Positions 57,561-64,000 of a DNA stretch of 64,000 nucleotides are shown here, one piece after another. The position numbers were made by a program, and so were the translations under genes. Source of the DNA: Liolophura sinensis (lineage: Eukaryota; Mollusca; Polyplacophora; Chitonida; Chitonidae); assembly GCF_032854445.1 (NCBI RefSeq), contig NC_088297.1:23759127-23823126 (forward strand). The letters run 5' to 3'. The notes under the pieces were generated by a model, which was not told the origin of the DNA, searched no databases, and saw nothing but the letters and a program-made list of their open reading frames with translations. Every line of letters begins with the position of its first letter. Position 1 is the stretch's first letter.

Positions 57561-57665
57561 GTATGCGTCGCCTAATCGAACTCCTTGATGGCCTGGGAAT
57601 AATTGAAAATTTTGGAAGCGATAGGCTTTGTATACTCATAGGATATGCAAGGTGGCTCTTGGATA

Positions 57666-58635
57666 TTAAAAACTACGAACAACAGGTTCATTAAAGATGC
57701 GTGGTAGGTTAATTAAATCAAGGCCACTGTCTAAATACTTTATCTTCAGAAAGAGTCGATTGTGTTGAGTTTCAATTGTAGTTACAGGGCGATACAATCC
57801 AAAATACGATATGTCTTGACACAGACGTACAAGGTGAGGTGGAACATTAAAATTGTGTATGTTATTGGATACGTCTTGAACTACCTGTTTTAGCAAGTTC
57901 GATGGCAGTGCATATAATACTGTACGTAGGGCATGCATGCTATTGGTGTCATACGACAATCCTACTAAATAGCTAACTGTAACGTGTTTGTGAATCATGT
58001 TTCTGTTGAACTCCCTCCTACCATGACTGCGAGGTCTACGTTTATGGTATTTGAATAAATTTGTTACCATGGAGTCATATGGTTGGCTAGATGTTACATT
58101 GCCGATTCCCATAACGTTATCATTTAACCCATATGGGAAGACTGAACCAATCTCTAGCATCCAGAAAAGCTCACGGTCACGGATTTTACATTTCAAATTC
58201 GACATCAGTCTCATTTGTTGATGGATAAACCGATTCTATTATTTGAATGCTGAAATGGTCCCAGTCATGGTTGGAGGCAGAGAAATGCTTGCCTATTAGC
58301 AATTGTTTCTTGCGCACGGACTTACGGTGCCCGTTCACCCGTAAATGTAGTTTCTGGGTGGTCTTCCCAACATACTGCTGACCACACTTCTTGCATGTTA
58401 CCAAGTAAATACAATTGGACGCAATACAACTTAAGTTAACGTAGGAATTAACAGAATAACATTTACCAGTCAGTGAGGAAATAAAAGTGGCAGATGTATC
58501 AAATGATGGACATGTAAGACAATTGGTATGTCCACATTTGGAAATAGTTAAATGTTTGCTTTGGGAATTCAATGTCAAACAATCGTTCGGTTGGATAGAA
58601 CACGGTTTGGTGGAAATACCATGTTTAATGCTCAC
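57666..58635 (-). pseudogene. N-terminal GIY-YIG endonuclease region and linker of the Penelope-like element
   Basis: Frame 58,635-58,186 has a Cys motif (CGHTNCLTC), then the GIY-YIG core NCIYLVTCKKCGQQYVGKTT, with HLRVNGHRKSV carrying the conserved Arg/His region. A frame change at about 58,190-58,210 leads to 58,214-57,666: RDRELFWMLEIGSVFPYGLN and a less conserved stretch. In the permuted clade this module precedes the RT and nicks the target DNA. Confidence 0.82.
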
Positions 58636-58831
58636 AAATATATCCGGTATTTGGATGGAAATGGGTCTTAGTGCAAACGATTCATTTATTGACTCGCCCT
58701 GGGAACATGCACCACTATTCCCAGCGTTAGTCAGTATTTTTGTAGTTCATAGTTATTGGTATAATTGTGCAGAGGCCTCGCCTCGGGGTCAAAAACCACC
58801 AGCAGAATCGGGGCATGCACAGGTTATAAAT

Positions 58832-59017
58832 ATAAGCGTCAAGTCCGACATTCCTATACCATTCGTAGTCCGTAAAGGGCGTTCCAAGTCGATAATCGCA
58901 AGATCCATTTCCACAACAACATTTAACACTAACTCCCGAAGACAAAGGTATGTAAGAAATTATACAAATAAGAAATAAAGCCGGTAACACACAAGAGAGA
59001 AGCGGTCATCAGTTTTC
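58832..59017 (-). repeat. pseudo-LTR of the Penelope-like element (5' copy)
   Basis: Direct repeat of 55,241-55,423. It ends at TCAGTTTTCA, after which the minisatellite unit resumes at GACGTACGTGGACG. Confidence 0.88.
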
Positions 59018-59019
59018 AA

Positions 59020-59660
59020 GACGTACGTGGACGCTACAATGGTAAACATGCTTGAGGGAGCGCTACGACAGCTTTGTACAACGGACTTAGACAACGTCTG
59101 CAGGTAAGACGTGCGTGGACGTCACCATGGTAAACATGCTTGAGAGAACGCTACGACAGCTTTGTACAACGGATTAAGACAACGTCGGTAAGACGTACAT
59201 GGACGGCGCCACGGTAAACGTGTTTTAGGGAATACTACGACAGTTTTGTGGAACGGACTAAGACAACATAGGTAAGACGTACATGGACGTCACAATGGTA
59301 AATGTGCATGAGGAAACCTACGACAGCTTTGTACAACGGACTAAGACAACGTCGGTAAGACGTACATGGACGTTGCCATGGTAAAAGTGTCCAAGGGAAC
59401 TTGACGACAGTTTTGTACAACGGACTAAGACCACGTCAGTAATATGTACATGGACGTTGCCATGGTAAACGTGCTTAGGAGAACGCTACGACAGCTTTGT
59501 AAAATGAACTAAGACAACATAGGTAAGAAGTACGTGGACGTCATTATGCTAAATGTTCTTAAGAGAACGCTACAATAGCTTTGTACAACGAACCAAGACA
59601 ACGTAGGTAAGACGCACATGTCACCATGGTAAATGTGCTCAAGGGAACGCTACGAAATAG
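59020..59660. repeat. ACGT-rich minisatellite, right part
   Basis: About eight further units of the array at 53,515-55,237, more diverged (e.g. AATGTGCATGAGGAAACC). Confidence 0.9.
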
Positions 59661-60380
59661 GCGTGAAATCGAAGTCAATTCGAATGGGAGTGGTGTGCGA
59701 CGCTTGACTTCCTGTTAATATGCACAGTTCACTTTCCTTGCTCAGAAACTGGTTTGTGATACTTTTGTTGAGTGATCTATAGGTGTAATAGTTTTATGGG
59801 TGGAGGAATCATGGGTGTTTGGCAAGTTACTGACAAACTTTGTCCCATGTGACATACAGATATATACAAGTATTTACATTAAACTGTACAATCAGTCACG
59901 TAAGCTTCGTCGCCGATTGCCACCATCTTGACCAAAGCAAATGCATAAATAGTAGCAAATTACACAAATCGGCATTCCAGGGTCTCGGGCGTTCACGCAG
60001 ATTTAGCCGATACAAGGTGGGGCTCTAACAAATTACCGCAGCAAAAAGACCTCATTTAACGTTTTTTGTACATATCTTGGTGGTTTCTGGGCGTACATGT
60101 AGATGTGATCAGGGCCCAGTGTCATGAAGCTCACTTGGCTAACAAACACCTTAACTAATCTGACAAAGTATGTTGTAGTTGTAAAGTACACTTACCTAAG
60201 GCTTACTGTTTTGTGTTGTTTTGGGTTGTTTCCTGACAGATCGGTTCTGTGTGCACTGAGTGTTTGGCAACACGGGACAGCACGTACTATAGGTTACACA
60301 TGCGCAATTCAACCAGTTGGATCTGTGCGTCAAAACAGACATCCGTATACCAGTCGTCAACCAGTGTGAACATTGAAGGT
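59661..60380. other. intergenic DNA, nothing recognised
   Basis: No gene or clear element. Confidence 0.4.
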
Positions 60381-60384
60381 CAAT

Positions 60385-61350
60385 AAGCTCAAGGCCAATT
60401 CGCCAAAACGACGAATAACACATACCACTAAAGAACTAAGAAAGTATATGAAGTAGGAAGATAAGACGGAATCGTGCAAAGCAGTTATCGGTTTTCAGTT
60501 ATGTTGGAAAGACGCAAGGTATGCTCCAGGCGACAGAGTGAAATCAGTGCTCAAATTGTGTACCATGCTAGAGTGAGTGAGTGAGTGCTTGGGGTTTAAC
60601 GTCGTACTCAACAATTTTTCAGTCATATGACGGCGAAGGAATCATTAGGGTGCATGCACGTGTAATGTGCCTCCTTGTTGCAGGACGGATTTCCACCGCT
60701 CTTTTATTTAGTGCTGCATCACTGAGACGACTTACCGAAGGCAAGTAAGCCGCCCCGCCCGATCCATTATACTGATACGGGTCAACCAGTCGTTGCACTA
60801 TCCCCTTCATGCTGAACGCCAAGCGAGGAAGTTACAACTTCCTCTTTTAAAGTCTTAGGTGTGACTCGACCAAGGATTGATCCTGGATCTACCGGTCCCG
60901 AAGCGGACGCTCTACCAACTGTGCTATCCAGGCCGGTTGTATGTACCATGCTAGAATATCAGTTGTCGATAACAAAACATGCATCTCAGCTGTGCTTTGA
61001 TTAGAACTGTTCATATACAACTAGGCGATCAAATTCAACACAATGAATATACTGCCCATGGCCCTGGGTTAAGCGGAATTAGACACAGTCATGAAGCAAA
61101 GCGTCAGAAATTCTGCACGGCCTGTCCATATTTATTTTTTACACGAGTATTATGCTCATTGTGAAACTTGGAATGAAGGCGTTTGATGGCATAACCTTGA
61201 CATGCAAGTTTTTGCATTAACTTGTCACGTTGGGTGAAATCGTCACACAACACGCAGGGCCTAACAAATGTTACAAGGCGAGACGTACACGCCACGTGCA
61301 GGACCTTTCGGTACATTGCATTCCGAGCAATGACAACCCGCAATGTCAAA
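60385..61350 (-). mobile_element. decayed second Penelope-like copy, interrupted by a SINE
   Basis: 60,475-60,535 (CGGTTTTCAGTTATGTTGG...) matches the pseudo-LTR edge at about 55,410-55,460, and 61,349-61,104 encodes SRLVTFVRPCVLCDDFTQRD, a diverged copy of the RT C-terminal tail, on the same strand. The RT core is missing. A SINE sits between the two parts. Confidence 0.65.
60572..60941 (-). mobile_element. SINE family 1, full length, with target-site duplication
   Basis: From GAGTGAGTGAGTGCTTGGGG to the tRNA-like head (on the minus strand: GGATAGCACAGTTGGTAGAG and a GGATCAATCC box B-like site). Duplicated target TGTACCATGCTAG at 60,559-60,571 and 60,942-60,954. Inserted inside the decayed Penelope copy, so it is younger than that copy. 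Confidence 0.92.
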
Positions 61351-61730
61351 ACCAGTCAAATGTTGGAGTCGAAAACTGAAGGGGCATACATTGAATGATA
61401 ATACCACTAACTAGGCATGTGGAGTTCTACAAGACACACAAATATGATAATGTCAGCTCGTGAACTCATTTGCAACACACGTGAGTTTTGCTCGTGTGAA
61501 AAGAAAAGGTGGTCTGGTCACTCACAAACCCCGCCAATTAACCCAAGAACATGGTGATTAGACGCCATGACCTCATTTCCATCAGTTGTAATTCATATTA
61601 AGGTGGTCAACCTATACTGAGATTTTGATATGTTGTATCCAAATGGATCCGCAACAAAGCACAAGTAAGTCTTTATTCCAGGAGAAAGTTTGTGAACATA
61701 GCTTTTTCAATCTGAACCTGGGGAAATTAC
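61351..61730. other. intergenic DNA, nothing recognised
   Basis: No gene or element. Confidence 0.4.
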
Positions 61731-61734
61731 GAGC

Positions 61735-61812
61735 TGTACGTAAAACTAGCTGTACATAAAACTAGCTGTACATAAAACTAGCTGTACATAAAACTAACTG
61801 TACATAAAACAT
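61735..61812. repeat. 16-bp tandem repeat
   Basis: Five copies of TGTACATAAAACTAGC with small changes. Confidence 0.88.
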
Positions 61813-62194
61813 ATATTCACATTTTAAACTGTCCTGAGCAAACACTTTATTTGTAGCTATGTATACATTTTGGATTTAAGTCTTAAGACGTTAGATAATA
61901 TGGTCCCCTGTTTTCACTCTCCATGTTGTGATGTTCATCAACCTTTACGACTACAGGTTAGGCTGCACTTAGTCCTAAAGAAAGCTCGTGAAAATGCGTG
62001 ACCCGTAATCGGCAGGCTAATCCATCGAAAACCATTCCTCTGAAAACCCATCAATACACACTGGAAGCTTGCCCTCAAGAAAATTCTTCTACAAGATCCG
62101 TTCCTTGAATGATGAGGAATTGTATTTTCGTCGATTTGACGAAATTTAATCCATCAATGCCTATGGTGTGGATTCATGACATTAAGGACCAATG

Positions 62195-62360
62195 AAACAA
62201 ACAAAAAGGCCAAAAAAACAAACAAAAAAAAACAACAACAACAAAAAACAAATAAAAAAAACACCAAAAACAAACAAACAAACAAAAAAAGAAAACAAAA
62301 AAAAAATAAAAAAATAATACAAAAAAACAACAAAAAACAAAAGAAACAAACAAGCAAAAT
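62195..62360. repeat. A-rich simple repeat (AAACAAA)n
   Basis: Low-complexity A/C tract; the Lys/Asn/Gln or Phe/Leu open frames across it are artefacts. It abuts a SINE family 1 fragment. Confidence 0.9.
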
Positions 62361-62369
62361 TTTGCTTCG

Positions 62370-62594
62370 TAATTAACAATTTTTTTTAGTCATATGACGA
62401 GGAAGGAGTGCTTAGAGTGTACGTAATGTGCCTCCTTGATGCAGGACTCTTTTATCTAGTGCTGCTACACTGATGCGGGTCAACCAGACGTTGTACTTCC
62501 CCTTAATGCTGAAGGCCAAGCACCTTCCTCTTTTAAGGTCTTAGTTGTGATCCGACACAGAAGCGGACGCTCTACCAACTGAGCCATCGGGGCC
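62370..62594 (-). mobile_element. SINE family 1 copy with internal deletions
   Basis: TTAGTCATATGACGAGGAAG ... GAAGCGGACGCTCTACCAAC then TGAGCCATCGGGGCC. The box A-like region is kept (minus strand GGCTCAGTTGGTAGAGC) but box B is partly deleted. Confidence 0.85.
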
Positions 62595-62799
62595 TGTTAC
62601 AAAATTTGACTGGTGAATAGGAATATTCACAGTGATATATCATAGTCTTCTCCTATATTTTATTTCGACCGTTAACGATGCTTTAACAAGGAAATAGTGA
62701 AGAAAACGAAAGAAGGAAATTACTTAAATGACTCACTATTTCGTCATTTCCGGGCACGCGGTACAGTAACAGTTAAGCCATTTGGAATATCTCATGAGG

Positions 62800-64000
62800 T
62801 GGCAGTGTACCGTGTGAGGTGTCAGTATACGTTGTGAGCTGTCAGGGTACCTTGTAATCCGCCCGAGTGTCTTGTGAACTGTCACAGTACAGTTTGAACT
62901 GTCACAGTACAGTTTGAACTATCAGCGTACCTTGTGATCTGTCAGTGTACCTTGTGATCTGTCAGTGTACCTTGTGATCTGTCAGTGTACCTTGTGATCT
63001 GTCAGTGTACCTTGTGAACTGTTAAAGTATCTTGTGAACTGTTAAAGTATCTTGTGAACTGTCAGAGTACATTGTGAACTTTCTTTTGATCTGCCAGTGT
63101 AATTTGTGAACAGCCATAGTATATTGTGGACTGTTAGAGTATCTTGTGAACTGTCAGGGTACCTTGTGAACTGTCAGAGTACAGCCTGAACTGTCAGTGT
63201 ACCTCGTAAACAGATAAAGTACCTTGTGAACTGTCAGAGTATCTTGTGAACTGTCAGAGTACCTTGTGAACTGTCAGTGTACCTTGTAAACTGTCAGAGT
63301 GTTTTGTGAACTGCTAAAGTATCTTGTGAACTGTCAGTGTGTCTTGTGAACTTTAAAAGTATCTTGTGAACTCTCAGTGTGTCTTGTGAACTTTAAAAGT
63401 ATCTTGTGAACTCTCAGTGTACCTTGTGAACTGTCAGAGTATCTTGTGAACTCTCAGTGTACCTTGTGAACTGTCAGAGTATCTTGTTGACTGTCAGAGT
63501 ATCTTGTGAACTGTCAGTCTACCTTGAGAACTGTCAGTCTATCTTGTGAACTGTGAGTTTACCTTGTGAACTGCTAAAGTATCTTGTGAACTCTCAGTGT
63601 ACCTTGTGAACTGTCAGAGTATCTTGTGAACTCTCAGTGTACCTTGTGAACTGTCAGAGTATCATTGTGAACTGTCAGAGTATCTTGTGAATTGTCAGTG
63701 TACCTTGAGAACTGTCAGTCTATCTTGTGAACTGCTAAAGTATCTTGTGAACTGTCAGAGTATCATTGTGAACTGTTAGAGTATCTTGTGAATTGTCAGT
63801 GTACCTTGAGAACTGTCAGTCTATCTTGTGAACTGTGAGTTTACCTTGTGAACTGTGAGTTTACCTTGTGAACTGCTAAAGTATCTCGTGAACTGTCCAA
63901 GTATCATTGTGAACTGTCAGAGTATCTTGTGAACTGTCAGAGTACCTTTTGAACTGTCAGCATATTTGGTGAACTATCAGAGTACCTTGTGATCTGTCAG
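62800..64000. repeat. 20-bp minisatellite running off the window
   Basis: About 60 copies of CTGTCAGAGTATCTTGTGAA with variants (GTGTACCTTG, TTAAAGTATC). Continues past base 64,000. Confidence 0.95.

Larger units (their letters stand above)
55238..59019 (-). mobile_element. Penelope-like retroelement with N-terminal GIY-YIG (Naiad type), inactive
   Basis: Bounded by direct repeats of about 185 bp (55,241-55,423 and 58,832-59,017), the pseudo-LTRs typical of Penelope-like elements, and inserted into the ACGT-rich minisatellite. On the minus strand the order is GIY-YIG nuclease, linker with a conserved R-E-x-FW...GLN stretch, then reverse transcriptase. Canonical Penelope elements have the nuclease after the RT, whereas the Naiad/Chlamys clades have it first. 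The frame is broken at several places, so this copy is dead. Confidence 0.87.

Noticed and set aside
58832-59017. Hammerhead ribozyme in the Penelope-like pseudo-LTR
   Set aside because: CTGATGA occurs on the minus strand but I found no adjoining GAAA and stems in the required positions; a covariance-model search would decide.
62154-62379. Lys/Gln- or Phe/Leu-rich small proteins
   Set aside because: Translations of an A-rich simple repeat.

Overview
This is eukaryotic nuclear DNA: genes are split into short exons with GT/AG introns, gene density is low, and much of the window is tandem repeats and transposable elements. Two tRNA-derived SINE families, TACATGTA-rich minisatellites, a Penelope-like element with an N-terminal GIY-YIG and long introns suggest a marine lophotrochozoan, most likely a mollusc. 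The species cannot be fixed from sequence alone.

Layout. 1-5.9 kb: a 50-bp minisatellite array, a 36-bp array, a 46-bp array and non-coding DNA. 6.1-16.5 kb: a six-exon minus-strand gene for a PAG1/Cbp-like transmembrane adaptor (693 aa, one membrane segment, CxC, many YxxPhi sites); its introns hold minisatellites (30/28-bp, 58-bp), a MITE-like inverted repeat and SINE fragments. 17,525-25,083: a 7.56-kb DNA transposon with 26-bp perfect terminal inverted repeats (CAGTACAG...) and a TA target duplication. It carries an intact three-exon DD34E Tc1/mariner transposase on the plus strand and, convergent to it, an intact six-exon BEN-domain gene on the minus strand. 25-38.7 kb: non-coding DNA with large arrays (62-bp, 27-bp, 46/48-bp, 44-bp, 95-bp), SINEs and inverted-repeat elements. 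38.7-43.5 kb: mostly unassigned. 43.6-51.5 kb: a head-to-head pair, with an unrecognised minus-strand first exon and the complete five-exon plus-strand FAM8A1 gene (305 aa, RDD domain, ERAD cofactor). 53.5-59.7 kb: an ACGT-rich array of about 80-88-bp units split by a broken Penelope-like retroelement (direct terminal repeats; GIY-YIG upstream of RT, the Naiad-type permuted order). 60.4-61.4 kb: a decayed second Penelope copy interrupted by a SINE. 62.8 kb to the end: a 20-bp array that runs out of the window.

The main novelty is the 7.56-kb transposon. A cut-and-paste Tc1/mariner element is usually 1-2 kb with one intronless gene; this one is four to five times longer, its transposase has two phase-0 introns, and it appears to have taken on a host-type BEN-domain DNA-binding protein (BEND5-like layout). 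Clusters of GATAGA motifs just inside both ends are candidate binding sites. All splice phases of both genes join without a stop, so the copy may be, or recently was, functional.
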